DNA of 64,000 nucleotides from NCBI GenBank assembly GCA_029260495.1, contig JAJDDD010000008.1, positions 53,503 through 117,502 on the forward strand. The letters are read 5' to 3'. A program made the translations under genes and the position numbers. Source of the DNA: Phycisphaerales bacterium (lineage in GTDB: Bacteria > Planctomycetota > Phycisphaerae > Phycisphaerales > UBA1924). The notes beneath the pieces were generated by a model, which was not told the DNA's origin, made no database searches, and saw nothing but the letters and a program-made list of their open reading frames with translations. Below are positions 51,360 through 60,846 of this stretch, in pieces. Position 1 is the stretch's first letter. Every line of letters begins with the position of its first letter.

Positions 51360-52163
51360 TTATAAGTGCCGCGTAGAGCGCCGCCCCGCCGTCAGCAGCG
51401 CAATCGCGCCCATTGCCCCTGCAAAACCAGTCAAAATAACCCACGCCAGTGTCGCCTCCCCGGGCGCCCCGGCCAAACTTGCCCGCAGCGCCTCCGTCCC
51501 CCATCGCAACGGATTGGCAAGCATCATCACCGCCAACCACCCGCTGGCGCCCTCTGCTGGAAAAAACGCGCCCGAAAGCAACCACATCGGCATCAGCACA
51601 AGATTCATCACGCCGTGAAATCCTGCGCTTGAGTTCACCCACCACGCCGCTGCCAATCCTAAGCCTGTCACCGCGAACGAAATCAGTCCAATCGCGACCG
51701 CCGCGCTGGCAAATCCCATAAGTCCAGGCTGGAGCCCGACTAGCGGCGCCGCCGCGAGCGCCAGCACGCTTTGCAGCGTTGCAAAAATCGCGCCGCCGAC
51801 TGCTTTGGCGCCGATGATTGACCATGTTGGCGCCGGACTGACGAGGGCTGTGCGCAAAAAGCCTTCATGTCGATCCTCGATGAGCGACATGGCCGCGAAA
51901 ATAGAAGAAAAGAGGGCGATGAGCGTGACGACGCCGGGCAGGAGATAGGCGGCGTAAGAGGTTGGCGCTACTGCGCTTGCGGCGACACCGTTTCGCGCAG
52001 GGGGAGCGAAGCTCTCTGCGAAGCCGCTGGCGAGGAAGATCCACAAGAGCGCCGGCGTGCCGACGGCGGCGATGATTCTGCTCGGCTGGCGCGCGAGGCG
52101 GCGGAGTTCGCGCGCGGTGAGCGTTTGGCACGCTGACCGTCCTGATGCGCGCGCGGGCGTCAT
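51360..52163 (-). CDS. ABC-2 type transporter permease
   Basis: The 267-residue membrane protein has six hydrophobic segments, including AAYLLPGVVTLIALFSSIFAAM, GFASAAVAIGLISFAVTGLG and AWVILTGFAGAMGAIALLTAG. The conserved ABC-2 segment MSLIEDRHEGFLRTALVSPAP is clear. It overlaps the ATPase gene by four bases (ATGA). Such permeases near SCO/ctaB genes are often linked to cytochrome biogenesis, but the substrate is not known. Confidence 0.88.
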   Translation of the reverse strand: MTPARASGRSACQTLTARELRRLARQPSRIIAAVGTPALLWIFLASGFAESFAPPARNGVAASAVAPTSYAAYLLPGVVTLIALFSSIFAAMSLIEDRHEGFLRTALVSPAPTWSIIGAKAVGGAIFATLQSVLALAAAPLVGLQPGLMGFASAAVAIGLISFAVTGLGLAAAWWVNSSAGFHGVMNLVLMPMWLLSGAFFPAEGASGWLAVMMLANPLRWGTEALRASLAGAPGEATLAWVILTGFAGAMGAIALLTAGRRSTRHL

Positions 52164-53251
52164 ATCGCGGACACCTTTGTGCGCGATTTGCGCCGGCGTG
52201 TGCGCGATTCCGTTTCAGATGTGCGCACGGGAGCGTCCGACAGACGCTTTCCTGCGCGCGCCAGGTAAACATCGCCGAGTGATGGCGGGCCGACCTGGAG
52301 GCTGGCGCCGCGGCGAATGAGCGATTCAGCGGCGCGCTGCACCGTCTCGGGATCACCGACGGCGACGAGGCGCGACGGGCCGGCGCCGTGCGTCAGCGTC
52401 AGCCCGAGCGCTTCGAGTTCGTCGGCGAAGCTCGCATCACAGCGGATCGCGGCGGCGCCAAGAGAGCGGCGAAGCTCATCAGGCGCGCCGTCGGCGACAA
52501 GGCGGCCTTCACTGAGCATGACGACGCGATCGGCGCGCTCGGCTTCATCCATGAGATGGGTGGACATGATGATGGTGAGTGTCGGCGAAGCGGCGCGGCG
52601 ATTGGCGAGAAGTTCAAGAAACTCAGTGCGGGCTTCGTGGTCGAGGCCGGTGGTGGGCTCATCGAGCAGGAGGAGGTCGGGCTCGGAGAGTAGGGCGCGG
52701 GCGAGATCAACCCGGCGGGCGAGGCCGCCTGAGAGAGAACTGACGCGGTCGTGCAATCGATCCGCTATCTCAAACTCACGAGCGATTGCTTCAATCCGGC
52801 GTCGGCGCTCATCGCGCCCGATGGCGAAGAGGCTTGCCTGGCAGTTGAGATTTTCCGCGACGGTGAGGAGAGGGTCGAGGCCGACGGTTTGGAAGACGAC
52901 GCCAAGGCGGGCACGGATGGAGCTGGTCGCGTTATTACGCTGGGATGTGAGCGCGTGGCCGAGCAGAGAGATGGCGCCTGATGTTGGGGCGTCGAGCGTT
53001 GCGAGGATGCGAAGAAAGGTTGACTTGCCGGCGCCGTTGGGCCCGAGGAGGGCGACGAAGGCGCCGGGAGGGATTGTGAGTGAGAGCTGATCGAGTGCGA
53101 GGCGGTCCGGGGTGTTGCGTTTGCCTATGTAGATGCGGGAAAGGTTTTGCGCAGCGATTGCGGGGGCGGTGTGGGTGTGTGTTGTGTTTGAGGCGGTGGT
53201 GGCGATGGCCGGTTCCTTTATTGGCCCTCGTTCACGCGCTCGCGGGGCCAA
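52160..53251 (-). CDS. ABC transporter ATP-binding protein
   Basis: The 363-residue ATPase has Walker A LLGPNGAGKSTFL, Q-loop VFQTVGLDPLLT, signature SSLSGGLARRVDLARAL, Walker B LLLLDEPTTGLD, and H-loop MSTHLMDEAERAD. The C-terminal 90 residues (HGAGPSRLVAVGDPETVQRAAESL) are an extra regulatory-type region. An N-terminal Ala/Thr-rich 30 residues precede the domain. The start is TTG 53251, weakly supported. It pairs with the overlapping permease. Confidence 0.92.
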   Translation of the reverse strand: MAPRARERGPIKEPAIATTASNTTHTHTAPAIAAQNLSRIYIGKRNTPDRLALDQLSLTIPPGAFVALLGPNGAGKSTFLRILATLDAPTSGAISLLGHALTSQRNNATSSIRARLGVVFQTVGLDPLLTVAENLNCQASLFAIGRDERRRRIEAIAREFEIADRLHDRVSSLSGGLARRVDLARALLSEPDLLLLDEPTTGLDHEARTEFLELLANRRAASPTLTIIMSTHLMDEAERADRVVMLSEGRLVADGAPDELRRSLGAAAIRCDASFADELEALGLTLTHGAGPSRLVAVGDPETVQRAAESLIRRGASLQVGPPSLGDVYLARAGKRLSDAPVRTSETESRTRRRKSRTKVSAI

Positions 53252-53534
53252 AGGTGATCAGATTATTCGTCACTGTTGAGTATTTTATGAATGCCAGAAG
53301 TAGGCCGCAGGGTTTCAGAGAATTTATTGACACGTTTAATAGTTGTTTATGACCGGTGTCCAGGTTGGTCAGTACTGTGACATAGGGGAGCTTCTAAGTG
53401 TTCATGACCCAATCCCATGAGATTGTGATGAGAACATTCGATATTCATAATTTATCGCGTCTTACCAATAACTTTCTGATGCCACTTCCTCGTGCGGTCG
53501 CATTCTCCAAATCTTTGACTGTGCTCGTAGTGCA
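53252..53534 (-). other. AT-rich non-coding stretch after the DUF4238 gene
   Basis: This 283-base stretch is visibly more AT-rich than the ABC genes and ctaB around it, and no gene is recognised in it. It separates the DUF4238 gene from the ABC ATPase gene. A TTGACA is present around 53326, without a matching -10. It may be the edge of an acquired segment. Confidence 0.4.
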
Positions 53535-54563
53535 TTATCCTTTGTCTGTTCGAATGTCGACATCAAGTGGATCAATACAGGATGCTTTGCCGGCATAATC
53601 GTCTGCAAGGTCACCTATGTCCGTGACCAGCTTCGGGAAGGTTCCCTCTTGTTGAAAAGTAGACCACGGTGTAGGCCCGCGATCAGGTTCGTCTATCAAA
53701 AAATCCTCCGTCGATGAGAAGCACTGTTCGAGGCTCCAAGCGTAACTCACAGTGTTCATAACGATCGGACCCAGACGTTCCCTGGCAGTCTCCATTGCCT
53801 GTGGAAACACACCCACAAGCGCTTGTCGCGAGCTGATCGGTAGAAACACGACAGTATCTGGTTTTGCAATTCCCACCGCGCAAGTCCCTGTTCCGATGTG
53901 TACAAGTCCCACCGGGGCGTCAGCGATAATCAACTGTTTGCCCTTGCCATCTGTCGATTGCAGGAACCAGTGTCGAGTGCTAAGAGTTTGTGTATACAGA
54001 TTCAAGCATTCAATCGAAATAGAGATTTTCCAATTGTCATCTGTCGTCGTTTTGTATTCGCCACTTTTCAGTTTTGCAATCATGGCCTCGGGGGACCACA
54101 TATCCTCTGGGAGACTGAATTTTTTTTGTCTTTGCGCAAATCGACGGCGTGATGCTTTATCGCGCATGTACTTGCGCCATTCAGTTTCCATGATTTCGAA
54201 GAAATTACCCTCAAGCAACCTGCGAAACCGTGGTGTTCGTGTCAACTGAATCGCGATGAAGGGCATGAGTTGATTCCCCGCCGAACCGGAGGGGACTCGG
54301 CCGGTTTCTCGAACGGCTTGAATGACTGGGGCCGCCTTTGACTCAATCTTTGCGTAGAAATCTTCTACCACTTGAGGATCTGGATGTGCCTGAGGCTCGA
54401 CTCGGTTGAAGTCAGTCCGGAAACCTGTGCTGTCCGGAGTTGCAGCGAAACATTTCTTTCGTGCGCTGTCGAGCACGAATAACCGGCCATCGTTTGTAGC
54501 GGGTTCGGCAAATCCGCTGAGCAGGAAGCTTGGAACGAAATGATGGCGACGGGAACGTTTCAT
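53535..54563 (-). CDS. DUF4238 domain protein
   Basis: The 342-residue protein begins MKRSRRHHFVPSFLLSGFAE, matching the 'HHFVPxFLLxxF' start of DUF4238. It continues with QLMPFIAIQLTRTPRFRRLLEG and a C-terminal VFLPISSRQALVGVF that fits the family pattern. No signal or membrane helix is present. Its base composition is clearly lower in GC than that of ctaB and the ABC genes on either side. DUF4238 proteins are of unknown biochemical function; I recall them from defence-related contexts but have not verified this. Confidence 0.82.
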   Translation of the reverse strand: MKRSRRHHFVPSFLLSGFAEPATNDGRLFVLDSARKKCFAATPDSTGFRTDFNRVEPQAHPDPQVVEDFYAKIESKAAPVIQAVRETGRVPSGSAGNQLMPFIAIQLTRTPRFRRLLEGNFFEIMETEWRKYMRDKASRRRFAQRQKKFSLPEDMWSPEAMIAKLKSGEYKTTTDDNWKISISIECLNLYTQTLSTRHWFLQSTDGKGKQLIIADAPVGLVHIGTGTCAVGIAKPDTVVFLPISSRQALVGVFPQAMETARERLGPIVMNTVSYAWSLEQCFSSTEDFLIDEPDRGPTPWSTFQQEGTFPKLVTDIGDLADDYAGKASCIDPLDVDIRTDKG

Positions 54564-54693
54564 CACAAAAACCTAATGAAGGAGAAGCAAAGCCTTTGGG
54601 GCCATGCGCCTCTTTGCCAGCTCGTGTGAATACTCATGATGGATTCTGTATTTTCGAGTTGATAGGGTTCCATCACTCGCACAGCACTTTGGG

Positions 54694-55707
54694 CTACCAC
54701 AGGCGCAGTGTATGGAGCGCCGCGTCGGCGATCATGCCGAGGAGGATGACGGGGAGGTAGATGATGGAGGCGAAGAAGATGCGTTTGGCGTCTTTGGTGG
54801 CGCGTGTTTGTGTGAATCTCACACAGACAATGACGAACATGACTCCAGCGGCAATTGCGACGGTTGCGTAGAGCCAGCCGAGCAGGTGGGGCATCATCTG
54901 CACGGGGGCGAGTGATGCGGGGACGAGGGCGATGGCCCAGATGAGTGTTGTGAAGGAGGTGCGGGCGCCGGCGGGATCGACGATGGGGAGGACTTTGTAG
55001 CCGCCCAGCGCGTATTGGTCGCGGCGCCACCACGCGATGGCGAGGAAGTGGGGGACTTGCCACATGAACATGATGAGGAAGAGGGACCAGCCGCCGGGCT
55101 CTGCGAGGCTGCGCCAGCCGGCGGAGTGGGCGTTCATGGAATCTGTCCAGGGGCGGGCGGCGGCGGCCCAGCCGATGAGCGGCGGGAGCGCGCCGGGGAT
55201 GGCGCCAACAAGTGTGGCGAGGGGAGTGACGGGTTTCAAAGGTGTGTAGAAGAGGAGATAGGTGAAGATGGTTGCAGCGGAGACGGCGGCGGCGGCGCTG
55301 TTGACGAAGAGGAAGAGTGTGAGGACGCCGATGATGCTGCAGAGGGCGCCGACGAGGAAGCCGGCGCGGGCGGAAAGACGATGTGTTGGAAGGGGGCGCG
55401 ATGCGGTGCGGGGCATGCGGGCGTCGCGGTCGCGCTCCATCCATTGATTGAGGGCGCTGGCGCCGGCGGCGCTGAGGCCGGCGCCGACGGTGCAGAAAAG
55501 GATGGTTGCGATGAGCTCGCCGAGGGCCCATGTTCTGCCGATGGCGGCGAGTGTGAAGCCGACGCCGGTGGTGAGCAGGACCATTTTTGTGATGCGTGGT
55601 TTGGTGAGTTCGATGGCGTCGGCAAGAGGGCGCGCGAGGACGGGCGTCTGCGCAGCGGAGTGGGCGGCGGGAGTGGTGGGGGTTGGGATGGGGGAGAGGA
55701 TGCTCAT
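54694..55707 (-). CDS. ctaB: Protoheme IX farnesyltransferase
   Basis: CtaB/CyoE makes heme O from heme B and farnesyl diphosphate for heme-copper oxidases. The 337-residue protein has seven to nine hydrophobic helices. The conserved first substrate motif is NQWMERDRDARMPRTASRPLPT, preceded by LTKPRITKMVLLTTGVGF. The second Asp-rich loop area is present (YALGGYKVLPIVDP). ATG 55707 is preferred; the frame is open to 55917 with low-complexity Arg/Pro sequence that I do not believe. It leads the cluster ctaB, DUF4238, ABC ATPase, ABC permease, SCO. Confidence 0.93.
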   Translation of the reverse strand: MSILSPIPTPTTPAAHSAAQTPVLARPLADAIELTKPRITKMVLLTTGVGFTLAAIGRTWALGELIATILFCTVGAGLSAAGASALNQWMERDRDARMPRTASRPLPTHRLSARAGFLVGALCSIIGVLTLFLFVNSAAAAVSAATIFTYLLFYTPLKPVTPLATLVGAIPGALPPLIGWAAAARPWTDSMNAHSAGWRSLAEPGGWSLFLIMFMWQVPHFLAIAWWRRDQYALGGYKVLPIVDPAGARTSFTTLIWAIALVPASLAPVQMMPHLLGWLYATVAIAAGVMFVIVCVRFTQTRATKDAKRIFFASIIYLPVILLGMIADAALHTLRLW

Positions 55708-55937
55708 GGGGCACGAGTGGGGGAAGTTGGCGCGTGGCTGGCAGCGGTGGAATCTTCCTGGGCGGGAAGGATTGCTGCGAGCCGAGAGTTGAAGTGAAGG
55801 ATAGCGGGGGAGAAGGCTGCGGGCGAGTATTGGCGGGGTGAAGATTGGGATCAGGCGGGGTGGGAAGTGAGCGCAGAAAAAAGGCCGCGCCGCACGCTGG
55901 ATGGGCATGACGGACACGGCCTCGGTGGCATGGTTGT

Positions 55938-55966
55938 CGGCCCGGGCTTTTGCAGGGCCCGGGCCG
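55938..55966 (-). terminator. 10-bp GC hairpin after the GspK-like gene
   Basis: CGGCCCGGGC and GCCCGGGCCG form a perfect 10-bp stem with a nine-base loop, just past the stop codon of the pseudopilin operon. There is no T-run, so it may stabilise the mRNA 3' end or act as a factor-dependent terminator. Confidence 0.6.
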
Positions 55967-55974
55967 AGGGTGTG

Positions 55975-58900
55975 TTAGCCGGAGGGCTTTTCGAAGGGGA
56001 GCTCGACCATCATGAGGACGCGGGGACGGTCGGTGGGGGACTTGATGTTGGAGCGGTCGAAGACGACGAGCCAGCGTTGTTCGAAAGCGGGGTCGCCGAG
56101 ACCGGCTTTGTTGGGAGTTGAGGGGGCGAAGAGGTCGCGCATGCGATCGTTGTCGACGGCTCCGGGGCCGACAAGGACGGACTCGATGGCGGCGGGGTCG
56201 TAGCCGCGGAGGACGAAGTAGGCGGTGAAGACATCGGAGCGCGTGGAGGCGATGTTGCTGATGGCGCGGAAGAGAGCGAGGCGTTCTTCGGGATCGTCGC
56301 TGGCGTCGTAGTTGGCTACATCGACGCCAACATTGTCCAAGGCTTCGACACCGTGGCCGGTGTTGGGCTGGGAGTTGCGCATGTCGAGGGGGGCTTGCTG
56401 CTCCATGGGGTCGAAGGAGTTGTTGGAACCGAGGGCTGCGAAGCCGACTGAGTTCGGCTCGGGATTGCCGGGGATGGATGTGCTCCAACTATCCATGATG
56501 GCGAGTTCGCCGATGGCGGCGAGGCCGTTGACGGTGGGTGGGGGGTCGTTGTTGGTTGGGTTGTTGATGAGTTCCCAGGGGTCGTAGGGCATCTGGTTGG
56601 GGCGATTGCGCAGGCCTGGCAGACTGGTGAGGGATTCGGGCGATCCTAAAGCGAAGTTGGCGCCGGCGGGGGGTGTGTCGCGGTAATCCTGGATGAGCGT
56701 GGCGCGGGACTGTGGGCTGAGCGCGGTTGCCTCGAGGCTTCCGATCTCGAACTGGGGGTTGACGAAGGGGAGGGAGCTGAGAACTTCGTGGGAGGCGTGG
56801 TTGATGTTGACGGCGCCTTGCACGAGGGCCCCGGGGACGTTGAGCGCGAGGAAGGGATCGAAGACGCGGGTGGCGAGTGGTACGCGGAGTGTGTCGGGGA
56901 GAAGAGCTGGGGCGTCGAGGTCTTCAAGATCGCCGTTCAATGAGCGGCTGCCGGGGATGTAGCGGGTGGGATCGAGGAGGCCGAGGTAGGGGTTGGCGCC
57001 GATTCTGTCGACGGGATTGTAATAGAGGTTTTCGGCGCTGCCGAGCTGTTCTGAGATGGTTGTCCATTTGTCGGGATTGTTGAGTTCGTTGTCGATGCAC
57101 ATGTGTGTGAAGGCGCAGATTTGGTGCAGTTCGCTGAGGTAGGCGAGGGGTGTGTCGGGGACGAAGAGCTCGAAGGAGGGGATGCCGAGGGCGCCGACAA
57201 GGTTTTCGAGATTTGTGTTGGGACCGTCTTTTTGCTCTTCGGCGAAGTAGAAGTCGGGGTTGCCGATGGAGTCAAGAAGAGACGGGAGGCTGACGTTGAT
57301 ATCGACCGTTTGCGTGACGCCAGCGTCGTTAACATTCCAGACGTAATCAAACTCGTCGGCTTCAGGGTCTGTATCGAGGGCTTGATATTCGCTCTGGAGT
57401 GTGGTGCGAGCATCCATGGCCGTGGGGGCGCCGAGAAGGTTAATGTCGAACTCGATGACGTACGCGGGGAAGCCGCCGCGGGGGCCGGTCTGTGTGGCGC
57501 GATCGATGGTGGATGAGACAGCGAGATACCCAGTTGCGATTTCCGTGACGCCGCCTCCTGCAATGTCCAGGAAGTTTGTGCTGGTTAGTCCTGTGGGGAA
57601 TGTGTCTTCCAATGAAGATGTCGGCGCCTCACCGTCGGTGTGGAATCGCATGCGATCGACGAGGACGGGGGGGATGGGCTGGGCGTCGTTTGGGTCCCCT
57701 GCGGCGAGGGAAGGAGAGACGTAGTGGAGGGAGACAGATGAGTGTGTGTTGACGGGATCGTCGTTGTCCAGGGCGCCACCTTCGACGGCGGGAGGATTGA
57801 AACCGTGGAGGAGCTCATCGAAGAAGATGAAGCTGACTTCTGGGCCTTCATCTTCGACGGGGTTGTCTACTGAGAAGCCGGGGGCGGCGTCGAGTGTGAG
57901 TGTGTTGGCGCCGCTGGTGTCGACGGGTGATTCGAGTGAGTTGATTCGGCCGATCCAGTCCTCAAAGAGGAGGTCCGCTTCGAGTGTGCGTGTGTCATCG
58001 CCTATCGTTGTTTTTTTGACGACGTAAAAGACGGCGCGTGCGCCAGCGTCGATGCCGGCGTTGTCGGGGAAGGCGAAATCGAGATACAACTGGGGTTCGA
58101 CGCCGAAACGAACGTGGTAGTTGTTCAGCGAGATTCTGTCGGCCCAGGGGTTGCCGAGCTCGACTGCGAAGATGGAGAGGAGTTGTTCGTCGCGGTTGTA
58201 GGGGTTGATTTCGCCGTCGTACGGTGGGTCGGGACTTCCATCCATGTCAACGTCAAAGTTGATATCTCCACTGATCGTGTTTGTGACAGCGAGATCGCGG
58301 TAGGCGGCGAGTGTGTAGGCGCCGCGGAGGAATGGCTGGCGGTCGAGTCCGACGAGTGTGATGCCGCCGCGGCTGTTGGCGGTGTCGGTGTTGGGGGCGC
58401 CTGTGGTGTTGGAGCCATCAATGGTTCCGAAGTACTCCTTGGGGAGGAGACCGGCGGCGTCGAGGTCGGCGGATGCGTCATCGTTGTCGTCATTGGGTGT
58501 GTTGTCGATGTCGCCGTGATCGAAGGAGACGCCCATTTCGATGACGTCGCGTGTTTTGGGGTTGTCAACGACGTTGTTGGAGGGGAAGACGCGGACGATT
58601 GTTGGGGCGGGCTGTGTGATTATGGATGACGAATCAGGATTGACGACGTCGTGATCGACAGCGTCTGCGAGGTTGGTCGCGATGGAGGCGGCGCGGAGGA
58701 GTGCGTAGGAGGCGCCCATTGGCACAGTGGTTTCAATTTCGATGGCCTGGGCTGGGCCTGTAGGTCCGCCGCCGTAGTGGAAGTCCTTGTTGGCGCCCGA
58801 TTGACCTGTGTTCGCGACGTTGGTGAGGTCAATGAGGCTGATGCCGCGCTGGAGGGGGATGTCTGTAGCGAGGGGAGCGAGGGCCCATGTGAGAGCGCCG

Positions 58901-60804
58901 AACGCGCGATTGAGGAGTTTGGGTTTGTTGGAGTTGGTGGCGAAGTCATCGATGCGAATGCGGCGGGAGGGGTCGGAGGAACTGTAGTTGGGGACGGGGG
59001 AGTAGTCGGCGTAGCCGGAGTAGGTGGTGAGAGAGCGGCGGGCGTCGCGCATGATGCGCTCGACTTTTTCTTTTGTGCGGAACTGAGAGAGCGGGACGTT
59101 CTGAATGCGCCAGTTGCTGTCGGTGGTGGTGGCTTTTGAGCGCATGACGCCGATATCGGTGTCGCCACCGAGCCCGGGGAGGAACTTGGTGTCTTCGGGG
59201 CCATCGAAGTATTGCTCGATGCGCGAGAGTTGTCGCTCGTAGTTGAAGCCGTGATAAGCGCGCAGATCAATTTCTTCCGAGAGGGGATAGCCGACGCCGC
59301 GCGAGGCGACGGGCGTGTGAGGATTGGAGCCGAAGTACATGTAGATGGCTTCTTTGTAGGAGCGGTTGAGCGCGGGAGTCTCATCATGGAGATTGCGAGC
59401 GGTGATCCATTCCTCAAGGTTGAGTCCCCGGCCGCTCATATTGAAGAGTTTGTCGAGGCGGGGAACGATGCGCTGTTGACCTGAAACGAACTGGAGGCCG
59501 TTCCTGTTGGGATCGAGCTGATCGAGGATTTTTTCGACGGCGACGCCTTCGGTGAGATGTTTGAAGTAGCCGCCGCCTTTGTTGTCGATAGCGCGGAGGA
59601 AATCGAACGCTGCGGCGTCGACATTGGGATGCTTGGAGAGGGAGTTTGAAGTGTTCGCGCGGAAACGGAGGAAGCGGAAGAGATCGACATCAGCGGGCGT
59701 GCGGCCGTCGCCGACGAACGCCGAAGCGGTAGGCGCGAAGGGGTACCCAAGCGATGTGGCGGTGTTGACGTTGATGAGTGTTGAGTTGTCGATGATGTTG
59801 GCAGCGACGACCCAGCGCATGCCGAAGAGGCTGCCGAGCGCATCGAGCTCCTGCCAGCGTGCGTCGGGGAAGCCGTCGCCGTTGGTGTCGGCGAAGAGGC
59901 GTTCATCGAAGCGTTGGTAGGTCGGGTCGAGGTCCACGTCTTCGTCGATTTCGCGCATTTGCGCAGCGTATGTGGGCTGGAAGAGCGCGAGATGAGGATG
60001 CAGGGAGATTCTGTTGTTGAAGGCGAGGCTAGATGTGAGGAGCATGTCGCGGGGGTTGGCGTCGGTGAGCAGGGCGGCGGGGTCGGCGATGTTGGTGAGG
60101 GCCTGGATGAAGAACTGGCCAAGATCGACATAGCGGCCGTTATCACGAACCCAGGTGTCGGGATCGCCGTCATTGTCGGTGTCGATGAAGTGATAGGCGC
60201 TGCGGAGGTTGGTGAGCTGGCGTGTGGTGTCCCAGCGGATTTCGGTGTTGCCGCTGAGGGTGAAGCCCTCGGTGCTGGCGAGCCAGGCGTCGTCCTGATA
60301 GGCGATGCGTGTGCGGTCGCCGTTGGCGTCGAACGTTGGATCGTCGAGGGGGAGGCGGCTGAGCCTGGCGCCTTCGGGGATGACAGTGGAGTCGAGGTCG
60401 TTGTTGTTGAATGACTGTGTGTGTGTTTGGGGGAGGTCGAAGAACTCGCCGTCCTCGAACATGTGAGGCCAGACATTGACGACGTTGTTGGAGTTGGTGG
60501 TGACAGTGCGAGGTGTGGCGTTGGTGACGAGTTTGTTGCCGTACAGGTCGGCGGTGAGGAGGGCGCGGATGGAATCGACGACTGTGCGGACCTGCTGCTG
60601 GAAGTTTGTGGTGCGCTGGTATGAAGTTGTGCTGGCGCGATCGCGCTGGACGACGGTGACATAGGTGACCGCGGTGATGCCCATGACCGCGAGGGCTGCG
60701 AGTATGAAGATGATGACGCTGCCCTTGCGGCGTGCATTGAGCGTGCGCGCGGCGCGGGGGAGGGCGCGAGTGAAGAAGTGGGCGAGAGAGTTGAAGGAAC
60801 GCAT
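55975..60804 (-). CDS. Very large GspK-like (type II secretion minor pseudopilin) protein
   Basis: The 1609-residue protein has a GspK-like N-terminal membrane helix (KGSVIIFILAALAVMGITAV, residues about 27-46). It then has a huge exported part with many Asp/Asn-rich beta segments. The region near residue 1370 (VNINHASHEVLSSLPFVN) matches the 'V-N-I-N-x-A-x-x-E-V-L-x-x-L-P' helix-hairpin motif of GspK, and another such piece is LINVNTATSLGYP near residue 340. Typical GspK is about 300-350 residues, so this one is about five times larger. GAGGAG six bases upstream supports the start. It is the last gene of the operon. Confidence 0.7.
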   Translation of the reverse strand: MRSFNSLAHFFTRALPRAARTLNARRKGSVIIFILAALAVMGITAVTYVTVVQRDRASTTSYQRTTNFQQQVRTVVDSIRALLTADLYGNKLVTNATPRTVTTNSNNVVNVWPHMFEDGEFFDLPQTHTQSFNNNDLDSTVIPEGARLSRLPLDDPTFDANGDRTRIAYQDDAWLASTEGFTLSGNTEIRWDTTRQLTNLRSAYHFIDTDNDGDPDTWVRDNGRYVDLGQFFIQALTNIADPAALLTDANPRDMLLTSSLAFNNRISLHPHLALFQPTYAAQMREIDEDVDLDPTYQRFDERLFADTNGDGFPDARWQELDALGSLFGMRWVVAANIIDNSTLINVNTATSLGYPFAPTASAFVGDGRTPADVDLFRFLRFRANTSNSLSKHPNVDAAAFDFLRAIDNKGGGYFKHLTEGVAVEKILDQLDPNRNGLQFVSGQQRIVPRLDKLFNMSGRGLNLEEWITARNLHDETPALNRSYKEAIYMYFGSNPHTPVASRGVGYPLSEEIDLRAYHGFNYERQLSRIEQYFDGPEDTKFLPGLGGDTDIGVMRSKATTTDSNWRIQNVPLSQFRTKEKVERIMRDARRSLTTYSGYADYSPVPNYSSSDPSRRIRIDDFATNSNKPKLLNRAFGALTWALAPLATDIPLQRGISLIDLTNVANTGQSGANKDFHYGGGPTGPAQAIEIETTVPMGASYALLRAASIATNLADAVDHDVVNPDSSSIITQPAPTIVRVFPSNNVVDNPKTRDVIEMGVSFDHGDIDNTPNDDNDDASADLDAAGLLPKEYFGTIDGSNTTGAPNTDTANSRGGITLVGLDRQPFLRGAYTLAAYRDLAVTNTISGDINFDVDMDGSPDPPYDGEINPYNRDEQLLSIFAVELGNPWADRISLNNYHVRFGVEPQLYLDFAFPDNAGIDAGARAVFYVVKKTTIGDDTRTLEADLLFEDWIGRINSLESPVDTSGANTLTLDAAPGFSVDNPVEDEGPEVSFIFFDELLHGFNPPAVEGGALDNDDPVNTHSSVSLHYVSPSLAAGDPNDAQPIPPVLVDRMRFHTDGEAPTSSLEDTFPTGLTSTNFLDIAGGGVTEIATGYLAVSSTIDRATQTGPRGGFPAYVIEFDINLLGAPTAMDARTTLQSEYQALDTDPEADEFDYVWNVNDAGVTQTVDINVSLPSLLDSIGNPDFYFAEEQKDGPNTNLENLVGALGIPSFELFVPDTPLAYLSELHQICAFTHMCIDNELNNPDKWTTISEQLGSAENLYYNPVDRIGANPYLGLLDPTRYIPGSRSLNGDLEDLDAPALLPDTLRVPLATRVFDPFLALNVPGALVQGAVNINHASHEVLSSLPFVNPQFEIGSLEATALSPQSRATLIQDYRDTPPAGANFALGSPESLTSLPGLRNRPNQMPYDPWELINNPTNNDPPPTVNGLAAIGELAIMDSWSTSIPGNPEPNSVGFAALGSNNSFDPMEQQAPLDMRNSQPNTGHGVEALDNVGVDVANYDASDDPEERLALFRAISNIASTRSDVFTAYFVLRGYDPAAIESVLVGPGAVDNDRMRDLFAPSTPNKAGLGDPAFEQRWLVVFDRSNIKSPTDRPRVLMMVELPFEKPSG

Positions 60805-60846
60805 GATGAACTCCTCTGCGTGTGTTGGGCGACGGGAAGGGCCGGG

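Noticed and set aside
55015..55797. Plus-strand Gly/Ala/Glu-rich open frame opposite ctaB
   Set aside because: Antisense shadow of a GC-rich gene; low-complexity sequence with no domain.
54563..56488. Long minus-strand open frame (641 codons) rich in Arg, Pro and His across the ctaB region
   Set aside because: It is a shifted frame over ctaB and the GspK-like gene end, with Arg/Pro/His runs caused by GC-rich codons; no domain is seen.
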